DNA of 64,000 bases from Dipetalonema caudispina. Lineage: Eukaryota > Nematoda > Chromadorea > Rhabditida > Onchocercidae. The notes beneath the pieces were generated by a model. That model saw only the letters and a program-made list of their open reading frames with translations, did not search any database and had not been told where the DNA came from. Every line of letters begins with the position of its first letter. The stretch's first letter is position 1. Shown here in pieces: positions 52,374 through 64,000 of the stretch. The position numbers and the translations under genes are program-made. The stretch spans positions 1-64,000 of the forward strand of contig JABVXV010000213.1 in the NCBI GenBank assembly GCA_013365325.1. Reading direction: 5' to 3'.

Positions 52374-55300
52374 TTATTTATCCTGAAAAATATAAAGTCG
52401 ATTGGTTGCTGCTAGAGCGATGATATTTTGTTTAGGATGCCAAGCAGTGTGCAAAATTTTCTTGGTAAAATCAAGACTATCCGCGCTCACATCTTCGTCT
52501 GCTTGCGTTTCTGCTGCTCCAGCAAGAACACGTTTCTTGTTCACACGTGCTGCACCAGTCGTTAACACCCGACGAGTTGGTAAACGTATGTGGGATTTTT
52601 CGATGTGAGCCTAAAATTTAAGTCAAATAATGGAATAGCATAAAAAATAATGAAGGAATTTAATAATTATTGTATCTAAATCTCGAAAAAAGTCTAGACG
52701 TATAAACTTCTGTTAGAAAAAATCTATGATTACCAGAATTTACCTCATAAGTTTTGGCAACACCTGCTTCAACACCTCTTTTGAATGACCGAAAGAAGTT
52801 GTTATATGATCCGGTTAAGATGTGGCTGAAAATCAATAATATTACAACCCATAGGTTTCATTAAATTCAATAGCCTTAAAAATTGACCAAGTGGGGTAAA
52901 AGACTGAAAAACATAAAATGAATCGACTGAATCTCTTCTGAAATGAGTCACAATGTTCAAAGAATCAAATTAAATGGAAATTGATCAGATCTAGATGATT
53001 TCAAATCTAGATGAATCAATTTTTTCAGAGTGCTTGCATCTTTTAATTTGATTTTTAATTTGAAAAGAAAGAGAGAAACTGATCCCTCTCAGTGATACTT
53101 TACAGTAAGAAACTCACAATCAATTCTCAGTGTTTAAGTATCAGATCGAAGTCAATCTTTCCACTCCGTTTTTCTCGTTTAGTCTCCCCGGCCAATTTTG
53201 TGTTTTAAGGGTAAAGACAGTAAAACATTGCTTGCTAGTGTTTATAAATATTAATCAATAGAACCCAAACTACATTACTTTCAAAAGTATGTTGATACGA
53301 AATCTAATAATTATGAAAGTTTATTGATTTGGGTTTCACAGATAGAATTGTTGTGAAGGTTTATTTGCAAAATATAGGAATTAATGACAACGGACGTCAC
53401 AATATGATTCGATGGAGCCTTTCTCTTCGTGACTCTTCTTGGAAAAGATCTTTTTTGCCACCAAGCACGTGTTTTTATGGATTAAAATTAATATTTTTAT
53501 ATCATTGAATGTTCTGCAGTTTAAAGATTCAGTATTTAGGCGCAAAAATATGTCAAAAGCACAAGGGTTTACTAGTTCCGCGAAACGTCCGGCTCGTATT
53601 TGTGAAGGTAAATAGAAGTAACTTAACAACTGAAACATTCAATAAATAAAGCGTAGCAACTCACTTGTCATCCCCGCTCCAGTCAACTTCAAATTTATCG
53701 AAAATGGAATCATTCTCATATAGCGTGCATAATTTTGAGCGTAAATAGTCATGGACAGGATAAGTTTCTACCGGTCCGGACTCCATATTTATATCCCAGA
53801 CCTGTAAAGAGAAAAAGTTTTATATAATTAATAAAACTCAAACAACAGAAAAACTTCAGTTCATTGATGCAAAAATAAAAAAATACAAACTTTAGCGGTC
53901 AAATAATCTCTTGTGAGCAAATATCTTCCATTGTGCGAAAACTTCACATCAGATACGGAAGCGATGATTTCTGAGAAGAATGAGCGACTTGCCGGATCTT
54001 CCGGTTCTTCAAATACTGCAAACATAATACCACGGTTGTTTTGATAGTAATAAGTAAAAATTCGAAATTTCCCAGTTTATGAACTTTGAACCAAAGGGTC
54101 GATTCAGCTCCAAAATATTAGCCATAATTAGCTGCATCGAAATATCATTATGGACCTAAATTTGGTTTTTTTCCCAGAATACGCATATAATAAAAAATGA
54201 ATCACTTACATTTGGCATGAATATCGCAAAGTGCACGATCGCGCATATCACACAAGCGAATCGACCCTTTGGAAGAGCTATATACGAACCAATGGCACTG
54301 AGTTGGATGAAATTCAGCGGCAGTGATTACCTCTGTTAAGTCTTCCATGTTTACTGGCTTAATATCCACTATATCTGAAATGATCATTTATCATTATAAA
54401 AATCACCATAAGAATACTTCGTCTTCCTTTTTTATATCGCTCCATTTCATTACAATATATAAAAAATTTGCATAATGAAACTAACTGAAGCTCTCATTGG
54501 TAATTTCAAGATGCCATATATTTATTCGTAAATCATCGGCTGATAAAAATATTTCCTGAAAGAAACAACTGATTAAAGATAAAAATATAGAGGAAAACAA
54601 GAAAATAGATCAAAAAAGACAAGAACACTATACCTGATCAGAATTAACACTGATAGAATTGACGTGATAAGTATGGGCATTGCCATAAACCCGTCGAGGA
54701 GATGCTTCGACTATTAATTCCATGGGCACTAATTTGGGCAACTTCAACTGTCCACTAAAGCCTGTAAATTATTACGTGAGAGATTCTTTCTAATACTTGT
54801 GATTAGAAGCGAAATATTAAATGCTATCAAAATTTGTAAGATGATAAATAATCCTCGAAGACAGACATAACAACTGCTTTGTTCGTTTAACACATTGGCA
54901 GAGCAATTGCATAATAAAATTTTCAGGTATTAATAAAGCATAGAAAAAAAATGAAAATGGAGCTGAATTTTTGTCTGGGGCAAGCATCAGTTTATCAACA
55001 ACAGATTCAAAAAAAAGCAAAGTTTCGATTAATTTCTTTATTACAACCGGTACACTTACTTCGTTTACCTACGGCTGTTCCATCGGCATTTCTTGCTAAA
55101 TTCCAACCACCATCAGCAACTTTCTTTTCTCTTTCAGAAATTTTCCACAACTTGATTGTTTTATCTGTAAAATACTTTTTAGTTGTTAATAAAGCATAGG
55201 AAAAATGAAAATAGAGTTGAATTTCTGCCCAAGCTTATTGAAGAATTGTTTACTGAATGATTTCATACCATTGGTAGATAGAATAAAGTTGGCAGCATTT

Positions 55301-56384
55301 TTCCTTTTTAGCCATTTAATTTGATTGATTTTCTCCTCTATTTCGAGAGATTTCAAATAGTCGAATTCCGGTTCATGCGACTGGAAAGTCGAGTAGACGT
55401 TGTAGTCAGTTGAACGCTGACCGTTTATAAATTTTCCCTATAAAATGCAAAGATATAGTTAAATACGGTTGTTCCATAACAATCGTTTTGTTTAAGTTAA
55501 CAGGAATCCCGAGCTATTGAGACAGTTACTAATTAGACTATTAAAATGATTTAGCCAGTGATAGCACGTCTTTTCAGGAATGTAATGGATGCAGGTGACG
55601 GTCATGCATTAGCTTCTCAAGAGTGACTCATGAATTCCCTGCAACGAATTTGCATGCGATAATCGGGCCATCCTGTAATGAATCAACAATTTCTTACTTA
55701 ATATCTTGAGAAATAATCCCTTCCTTGCTCACACGTTGCCTAACCACTGCTACTCCCATAATTTTTAAAAAAATGGAATAAAACCAAAAATAATATAAAT
55801 AAAAGTCCACCAGTGAAAACCTACACTTTGATCACGTTGAAATATCACAACCCGTCCTCCTTTGTCACCCGTTGCTAGAAATTCACCATCGTGGGAAAAC
55901 TCAACACATGATATAATATCCGCTAAAACAGATTATCTATTTAAAAAGAACTGTTAACGTCGTAGCATAGCAAACGAAAACAATAACTGAAACGCTGGAT
56001 AACTTTTGACAAAACTTTCAGAAAAAAAAGCATGAGGAAACTTTTGTTCCATGATTACATTAGAAAATTGGAAGCACAAAATAAAAGCACCATAAGTAAT
56101 TACATAAGCATCACAAGAAAGTAAAAAGCGACAGATGAAAACGGATGTTTAAGCATAAATTCGACTTCACGACATGATATGTTCCCAAGACGACACATGT
56201 GGAAACGATATCATGAAAAGCCGATCACACGCTATAAGATCTCACCGTCGCTTGTAATACCTCCATCAGGCTCGATATTTCCTTTAACTTGAGAGAAATG
56301 CCAGTGGATTCCATCACCATCTGAGGTACCGTCATTTTCCGTAACATCCATCGAGGTACATGCCTGATGATCATCCACATCCAT
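52374..56384 (-). CDS. sur-6: PP2A regulatory subunit B (B55/PR55)
   Basis: Eleven exons in transcript order: 56246-56384, 55825-55922, 55269-55437, 55069-55164, 54634-54761, 54486-54555, 54210-54374, 53891-54015, 53665-53801, 52744-52825, 52374-52610; 1446 bases, 481 residues. It forms a seven-bladed WD40 propeller that joins the PP2A scaffold/catalytic core and selects substrates; the worm homologue sur-6 acts in Ras signalling and early cell division. Diagnostic segments run through every exon: [132 protein letters not shown] and the C-terminal [16 protein letters not shown]. The first ATG of the model follows an acceptor-like TTCCAG at 56415, which could receive a spliced leader or a 5' UTR exon. 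Exon 4 ends at tandem donors (GTAG|GTAAAC); only the second keeps the frame. Confidence 0.96.
55581..55642 (-). other. structured GC-richer block in intron, possible snoRNA-like hairpin
   Basis: In intron 2 of the PP2A B gene, minus-strand sequence forms an outer GCAGG/CCTGC stem around unpaired flanks and an inner CATG-containing stem, and an ACA follows seven bases after the 3' arm. This loosely resembles the 3' half of an H/ACA snoRNA. The matching 5' half and H box are not clear, so this is weak. Confidence 0.15.
56173..56215 (-). other. 43-base hairpin in intron 1 of the PP2A B gene
   Basis: CATGATAT at 56173 pairs with ATATCATG ending at 56215, and the stem continues inward after one bulge through GTT/AAC and CC/GG with one mismatch. 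About 13 pairs close a 14-base loop. It starts some 30 bases inside the intron from the 5' splice site. Confidence 0.4.
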
Positions 56385-56414
56385 GCTTCCTCTCCAAGCC
56401 TTTTTCTCAACGAT

Positions 56415-59400
56415 CTGGAATTAACAACTCAGCATAAGGCTTGTTTCATAGAATAAATCATTCATTTTACCCGGTTAGACTTATCTTTGCAATCCGTCAA
56501 AAGAAAAAGAACCAGTTCTTCCTTCCATATAGAAAAAATTATACAAAACACGTAAAAAAATGATATAAAAAACCAATTCCTGAACAAGAAAGTTAACATC
56601 CTTTCTTTTCCTGTTGATTAACACTTATAGCAAAAAGTGAATTTCCAGATTATTTCTTAAATGGATAATTGAAGTACTAATTTTTTATCTGTCTTGTTCA
56701 AGCTTTTCATAAGGAAACATCTTTTAGAAAGATTTATCAAACAAGCACCATTATCAGTAAAAGATCTTTTTTTCTCACCAGCGTAAGTAAAGCGATGCAT
56801 TATTACGGTAATAAAACCACTTTCCGTAAAATCCAAATTTACTGCAATATATAAATGTGACATCATTAGTAGTAAAGCCACTTCAGGAATAAAAGCGAAG
56901 GATAGTATTACAAATTGTTAAGACAAGAGAAAAGCAAGGGAAAAAAGGAAAATAAAAAGAAAGAGAGAAGATGGGAGAGACAAATATTTTCGACAAGTCT
57001 TCCAAAAAATCATTCTTCTTTTAAATTAAAAAAAAAAAAGGTGTACATTGCTTAAATGAAAAAGAGAGATTATACAGTGAATCAAGCCATGTAAAAGAAT
57101 ATTCTGACTGAAAAATTGATACAAAGTTCACAGCCAAACATACATCTTCGCAAACGTTCATAAATCCACTCCATATCTCAACTTCTAATCAAAATTTTCC
57201 TTATTCACCTTCAGAAAACTTTCCAAAAATCCTGGGAGATACTCAATAACACCCCGACATCTTGGGAAATACCTCGATACCTCATGAAGCATCCAAACAT
57301 TTCAAAAACCCACAATTATAACTCATAAGCCCCCTCCCTCCCACCACCAACGACTGATTGCGACCAATTAGCAAAATTCACCACTTGCATTCAGACACGT
57401 TATCCCACAATGCAATATCTCAGATCCCGGTTACTTTTAAATCATTTTTTCTTGACATAATTTTATGACTATGTAAATTGATTGATTCATTCATAACTAC
57501 GTATAAAATACGTGTAAACAAATGAACTATCCTAACATACATTCAAATTTCATTCATATATTTCAGAAATAGATATACAAATAAAATATGTGTTTAATCC
57601 ATCATCCAGAAAAGATATCATTGAGCCACTTTTCAAAGCTCAAATTAAAAATATTTGAAAGAAAGTACAAGAAGTAGAATAGTTTTAAAATTTGATTATT
57701 TCATAGAACTAATTTATTGTAATATATTTACCGCTATCTTTTTCATCTACATCTCTTTTTTTTTTCACTTATAATATAAACTTATCAAGCTTTAAAGAAT
57801 GATTACGATCATCAATTACATTTGTATTAAAATAAAAGTTTCTTTCAGGGGAAACTTTATAATTTATAATGGATAAATCATATGTTATAATTTATAACAT
57901 AGACTAATTCAAATTTATTTCTTATTACTAGCATAATTTTTTTGCTATCAGAAAGAAATAAATGATTATCTATTTTAGGATATTTCATAATGTTCACTTA
58001 ATTAAATGTATTAAAACATACATAATAATTGTAATATATCATCGAATTTTATTGAAATTTGATGAAAAAGTTGAAAAATTTTTCTTACAATTAATACAGT
58101 TTATTGATAAAAATTATGCATAAAAAAACGAACCCTATTGATTCGCCTCAAAATTGCCGGTCCTATCTTCATTCACATTCGTTCCGATGATGAATTCAAT
58201 TCCAATTTCGTCAATTTAATCTAGATTTAAAATTTGAATTTATAAAATTTTTTTCAATCATTATACAATCAAATGAACATTTTTGACATATTTCATCAAA
58301 CTTTTTAGAATACGTAAGTATTAAACCTTTTAACTTTTAAAGTAAAAAAAAAAAAAAAGAAAATTGCTTCCTCTATCTGCTATTCAGCTCATTCTGATGA
58401 TTTTGTCTAATCGTATAAATTTACAATATTGTCCACAAACTGACCACAAAAATAAGATATGAATTTCAAGAACGAAAACCCGAAAGAAAAAAAAAAAAAA
58501 AAAGATGAAGTGATCGTTGGTGAAGGAAATGAATGGTCGCATAAAGGGAATTGGAAAGTGTTGCAAATATGCAAACGTTGCTGAATCGATCGTTAATGAC
58601 CAGTGGACCAGTGAGATGACCAGTAAGCTTGTGAGATTAGGGAATACGATGTATTCCTATGCTGCTTTCATTTTTAATCCACAATCTTTTCCAACTTGCA
58701 TTTCTCCCTTACACTAATATATCATGCCATATTAAGATGAAAGTACTCATTTAAATTGGAATTTCAATGGAAATTTGTTAATTTTAATCGTATCAGTTAA
58801 ATTTTATGCTGAATTCTTCATATTAATAATTAACTTTTTATATTTATAATTGCTTAACTATAATAGCTATTATATTTATCATGAAATAACTTAATTTTCA
58901 TATTAATGGTAACATTTTTGACTCTTAAAAGAATTTAAATAACGGCAATCCAGATTTCCTTTTTTTTTAAAAAAAAATTTCAATAAGGAATTGAAACACT
59001 AATGAAATTATACGAAGTTAATTTCCCAGTGAAATACAATTAGAATGGATAAATTGAAATGAACAACATTTATTGTAATTTTCACTAAAACAACTAAAAT
59101 ACAGGTAGGAAAAATTTGGTTTCTTCATTACCGAAAGATGTTCTGTTATCTTCAAAACGTCAAATACACGTTGAGTTGCGTACAGTTCACGTGAATGATG
59201 ATTAACGATATTGGCATTATTTAATGAGAAGTAATTTAAGATGCTTGATCTCTTTTATTTCCTACAGTCATGAATAAATTACTGAACAATGATCATTCGA
59301 AAAAAAGCAACGCATGAAACTATTTTGAAGCTTTTAATGGCTGCATTTCTTTGATCATACCAATCGATTTAGTTCCTTTCCTTTGTTTAAAGTATTAGAT

Positions 59401-62400
59401 ACGTTTGGAATCAAAGTTATTGGAAGCATTTTTAACAGATACTAACATTACATTGTTAAAATCTATCAAAAAAAAAGGAAGAAAAATTATGCTAAAATGT
59501 CAAAATTTTAAAACGAAAATCAAAGTTTTAAATTTCAAATTGAAAAGGCATATTTCCAATCAAAAACTTCTGTTTCTTTTTTGGATGATAAAACTTCATT
59601 GGAAATTAATTTCTTCATAGAATTCTTCGGACAAAAAATTCACCTCCCAATCCTGAATTCGTCAACAATGTTCAGTGCATTCCGTCGGTTTCTTGTCAAA
59701 TTATGTTTTCATTATTCCAAAATAAGTAGTATTTCAACAAGTGGTATTGTTTACTGATATTGAAAACTTGCAATAGCTACGAGATAATTCGAAAATTGAC
59801 TTCATAATTAAAAAAAAAAAAACAAACAACTTTTAGTACAACAGTTAGCAAAATAATACAAAGATATTAATATGATGGTATTCAAATAAGTAAAGATAAC
59901 AGTAAAATTTGAAATATAATCAACGCTAATTCTACAAAATTTTTTCACCCAAAATCTTTTCTCGATAAAAATTAAAAATATCATTATTCTTATTGAAAGT
60001 ATTAATTTCAAGATTTTTCTCTTACTGAACTCTTAAATTTTTCATAATTCCCCAAAAACAACGTTTCAAGAATTTTCATAATTCGTGAAAACGTTTTAAA
60101 GAAGATAATTAATTTACAAAAGGATTTGTTGAAAGTGAAACTAACGCTAGCATCAAATATATTTGAACATAAAATGTTACGGAATAACTGTAATTCCGGA
60201 TTGAATCGGTTCTATTATGTCAACAATTAAATGCTAAAAAAAAAAAGATTTACAACTTAAATTTTTCTTGTAAATCTCTTCACTCACTTAGTTGAATCAA
60301 CAATACTACGTCATTTTTAAATCATCAAAATGATCTTTGTTCCTATACAATACTTCTATAATGAATAGTAACATCACATATTGATAAACAATTATTAAAA
60401 CGGAACAATTTAATAGATCAGAGATTATGGACACTAAGTAAAAATCGATTTCAGTGTTTTAATTCTCTTCATGTTATTTTTGTTTTAATTTTCTCCGTGT
60501 TGTAGTAATTTTTTTTTTTTTCTCAAAAGAATCCATCTGATAATGATAAAAGTGAAGCTTCAAAATGCTGTATTTTTCATAAAAATTCGGTATTTTAATT
60601 AATAATACCTATTAAATTACTATGCTATAGAAATATGCATTTTACCACACTGTTATTATTTTATATTTGTGTTAATTAATTAAATTTAATGGGGGTTATC
60701 ACACTTTGATAGTATCTATTTGGTACTCTGAGAAAAGCAAAACTGCCTTGTTGAATACGATGAAGAGATTTTGCTTCTGTTACGGAATGTTTCCGAATGA
60801 TATTATTAGTGTTTTCATTTATGTTCCGTGATAATTTGACAATTTCTCCGCCTGATACAACAATTAAACAGAAAATGAAATATGCATAAAAATAAAAAAG
60901 AACCCTTTAATTTGATTAGCTTACAGATTAGAGCTTCGGAAGCATGGCTAAGAAGAATGTTCTTAAAATTCTTGAAGTTGTCGAAAAGTTTATGCTATAG
61001 ATTGTCGTGAAGTAACTTTTTGTCTTTCAGGCTGTAGAGAAGTAAATTTTTTGTTTTTTCTCTTGAGGACAATCGATGAATTTCCGACTTATCACAAACG
61101 TTAGATTTATGATATTTTATTGAAGTTGTATCATTTTATTTCCTCAGAAAGCAATAGCAAATTTGTAAATTTATTTTGAGATGGATCATTCACCGGCATA
61201 TAATGCTTTTGATTTCATATAAACTTATGATAGGCTATATAATTGGAATTAAATTTTAATGAAATTTTATTAAGCAATCTACCGTAATAATCGAAATATT
61301 TATCTTTGGACGGATCATTTATTCATTGTCATCATTGATTAGATGGAAGAAGCAGCATACAAAACTTCAATCAAATTTAAGTTATTTTTCTATCTATCCA
61401 CAATGATTGAAGCTGAAAATTAAAGTAATGACGTTGTTAGGAATGAATGGTAACGGATTTTAATGAAAATTTAAATTTTGTTTGTGATGATTTCAATTTT
61501 TCACTTACTTTCCTAAATAAATTTCAGAAGAGCTATTGCATTGCTTCACAATCATGAAAGTGTTCATTGTTACAAAAGTTGTTAATTTTCATAAAATGTG
61601 TCAATTCCATCGACAAAATTATCGATTGATTTGTAAAATTATTATTTACGGACTGCTTGATCCATTTGCTGAATTTATATTACCGATTGATTTCTAGAAC
61701 TACTATGGTGCTTAGAATAGTCCTATAAATTGACGGATAATTTAAATTCAATAGATATTTCCAGTTTTAAGTAAATTTTCAATTTTTTGTTTGTATAGTT
61801 TTACATACTTTGCACAATACTTCTACAACATATTTTACATAAAATTTTGAAAGATTCCATTTGTTACCAAATTAACAAAGTTATTCACATTTTTTATTTT
61901 TAACAAATTGACTACCCGGAAAATAACTAAAATGCTACGATCATTCCGGTTCAGTTTATATTTCGGATGAAAATGAAACTCGAATTTCTCCATGGTCTCT
62001 GCAATTGTTACTTTTGCTTGAATATTTAATTAAGTTAATTTTGCGCTTTTCTGTGTAATCCTTGCTGAAGTTGAAGCTAATTCAACAATGAGCATAAAGA
62101 ATGTTCAGATAATGCAGTGATTAAAAGAAACATTAATTGTTTTAATTATTAGTGTTTTTAGTTCAATTCCATATTTGAATGTATAAATGCTACGATTATT
62201 GAGTGAGCTGGAATCGGAAATAAAAAAAGAAATGATTTTTCCCGGATGATATGAAGTACGATGTAATTTCTTAGCTAATCTAAGAGTAATTCTCTTACTA
62301 CTCTTGTGAATTCAAAAGGATATTTTTCATGGAATTTATCAGAAGTTTCGGTTACTATTCTCTAAACTACATGAACTGTACTTTACTACTAATATAGTCT

Positions 62401-64000
62401 TACCGTATTTTAAGAAATTCAATAATTCAAGAAAAAGCGTACGAAGACATTTGCATACTTTCAATTATTCATGTAGCCATAGGATTTCCATAAATTGTTT
62501 AAAAAAAAAAAAAAAAAGAAAGAAAAGTTAAGTTTACATTTTCTATACAATTGTTAGAATCATTTTGTATGCAAACAATTTGAACAGTTTCATTTTATCT
62601 AATATACAATATCAGAAATCATTTTAATAAAATATTGTAATTAGCATAAATCTGCATGTCTTGCATTGGCATGCTAACTGTAAATTGACCGTTTAAAATT
62701 AAAATTTATCAAGAGTTTATTAAAATTTATCAAGAGTGTAAGCATACAAACTTTTCCCTCATTCTTCCTCCATTGATATTTGAAAATAAATCAATTGTGC
62801 ATTTATCCCTACTAATAAATGAAATCAATAAATCATTAATTGCAGGCTCGAAAAGCTTCGCTCATTTCATATTACTTCTTCTCTTGGTCCATTTTCAACA
62901 AGCAACTTATTAAATGAGGAAATTTGCATATATTGCTTTTCGGGAATGATGAGCTCATCCAAGTATGCTTCACATCATTTCGGGACATTTGTTCATCTTT
63001 ATTCAATCTATAAACAAGCTACCAATAGATCAGATTAATTAAAAAGCGGAAAATGAAGGGATGGATTATGAGGAAATACAGCTTTTGTTAAGCTTAGATA
63101 CCAATTAACTTCAAAATGATAACTATGAAACTCTCAAATTTAGAAACTAAGTTATTACATCAAATAGGTATTTCATTAGTTGTTATTCTAAACGCTTAAT
63201 TATTCTTACATCTACAGTTCAACTATGATATAGTCTTGTATTAATTAGCCAAAAGAATTTTAACGTACCAGCTATCATCAAATCATTTCGTTTAATCCAT
63301 TTATTTATAAAATTATCAATGATCCGAACGAGTTATTTCCAATAATAAGCAAACGATAGTTTCAAATTTCTTAAAATTACTAAAACTTGTACATTGTATA
63401 TAATTTATTTAGAACGTATATTTTTATCTGAATTACATTTTTGCCTGCAAATATCTTACATGAAATGCATAATTTGAACTAAAAAAAAAATCGCTAAAAA
63501 TGATTAAACAAATATTGATAAAAAATTTTGATTGGAAAAAAAGAAGAAATAATGTTAAATTCAATAAAAATTAATTTTTATCCAATAAGCAAACAACAAT
63601 TAATTAATTTTCCAAAAATTCAAAAGTGTCGTAAAAAATTCTTTCATAAGCATTATTTGTTGATTGTTAAAAATGAAACAAAATAAGAGTAAAAGAATGA
63701 AAAAAAAAAAAAAAAAAAACAATAACGATGTTATGGTAATTTATTCGCTCATAGTTATCTTTGAGATTATTTATTATTTCATTTATTTATCATTTTATTT
63801 ATTTTACTTTTAAATTTATATTTTCGACTGGTTATTTATTAAAAATAAATAAACAACAACAAGTTACTAATGAAATTTATTTTCTTGCAATCTTTTCGTT
63901 GACAATTCTCGATACCATTCATATAACATTTTATTTTTTAAATCTCGAAACTTTTACTTACACTTTTTATCATCATTTTTCCATATCATAATATTCATTT
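56415..64000. other. upstream region of the PP2A B gene, no gene seen
   Basis: About 7.6 kb without a convincing coding exon. The part at 57120-57450 is C-rich on the plus strand compared with its flanks and is a candidate promoter or UTR region for the PP2A B gene. The rest is AT-rich with many homopolymer runs. Short frames at 58517-58717, 59405-59620 and 63761-63991 are low-complexity or lack splice partners. Confidence 0.5.
57330..57348 (-). promoter_or_regulatory. G-rich tract, possible G-quadruplex
   Basis: The minus strand reads GGTGGTGGGAGGGAGGGGG, five closely spaced G runs, about 950 bases upstream of the PP2A B start and in the sense strand of that gene. G runs this dense are rare in such AT-rich DNA. 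A regulatory role is inference only. Confidence 0.25.

Noticed and set aside
53381..53638. 85-codon minus-strand frame in a PP2A B intron
   Set aside because: It lies between two exons that join in phase and has no family similarity that I can see.

Overview
The window is strongly AT-rich animal DNA: small exons (36 to about 460 bases) separated by short introns with GT..AG ends, long A or T runs, and TAA, CA, TA and GA microsatellites. The protein set (an 11-blade-type INTS11 gene model with INTS11-like residues, a PPIL4-type cyclophilin, a PP2A B55 subunit, a CD36-family receptor, a large sushi-domain secreted protein and two small cysteine-rich secreted proteins) together with the compact genes, short introns and very low GC points to a nematode, most likely a spirurid/filarial-type (clade III) species. 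That placement is inference. I see no bacterial, phage, plasmid, CRISPR or viral sequence.

Layout from left to right. Positions 1-10800 are mostly non-coding, with microsatellites, one 33-base minisatellite and one weak cysteine-rich open frame. At 10801-11917 (+) lies a three-exon gene for a 110-residue secreted cysteine protein. At 13150-16381 (-) is a ten-exon PPIL4-type cyclophilin/RRM gene. About 570 bases upstream of it on the same strand, at 16950-20866 (-), is a fourteen-exon INTS11 (Integrator nuclease) gene. At 22482-24080 (-) is a four-exon secreted, probably glycosylated protein with a C-terminal cysteine module. At 28845-34337 (+) is a thirteen-exon CD36/SCARB-type scavenger receptor. 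At 36229-45899 (-) is a 21-exon gene for a secreted protein of about 1220 residues with 13 sushi (CCP) modules. At 52374-56384 (-) is an eleven-exon PP2A regulatory B subunit (sur-6/PPP2R2 type). The remaining 7.6 kb is gene-poor.

The exon structures were assembled by hand: each junction was chosen so that reading phase, GT/GC..AG borders and, where recognisable, family alignment agree, and the coding sums are whole numbers of codons for all seven genes. The genes do not form one pathway. INTS11 and the cyclophilin/RRM protein are both nuclear RNA-processing or transcription factors in head-to-tail order, which leaves an operon possible. The others are unrelated housekeeping, receptor and secreted genes.

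No clearly new biological system is evident. The items most worth a second look are the sushi protein with a 36-base microexon encoding a furin-type site, its cysteine-containing N-terminal region of uncertain family, the two unrecognised secreted cysteine proteins, and a GC-AG intron in the INTS11 gene.
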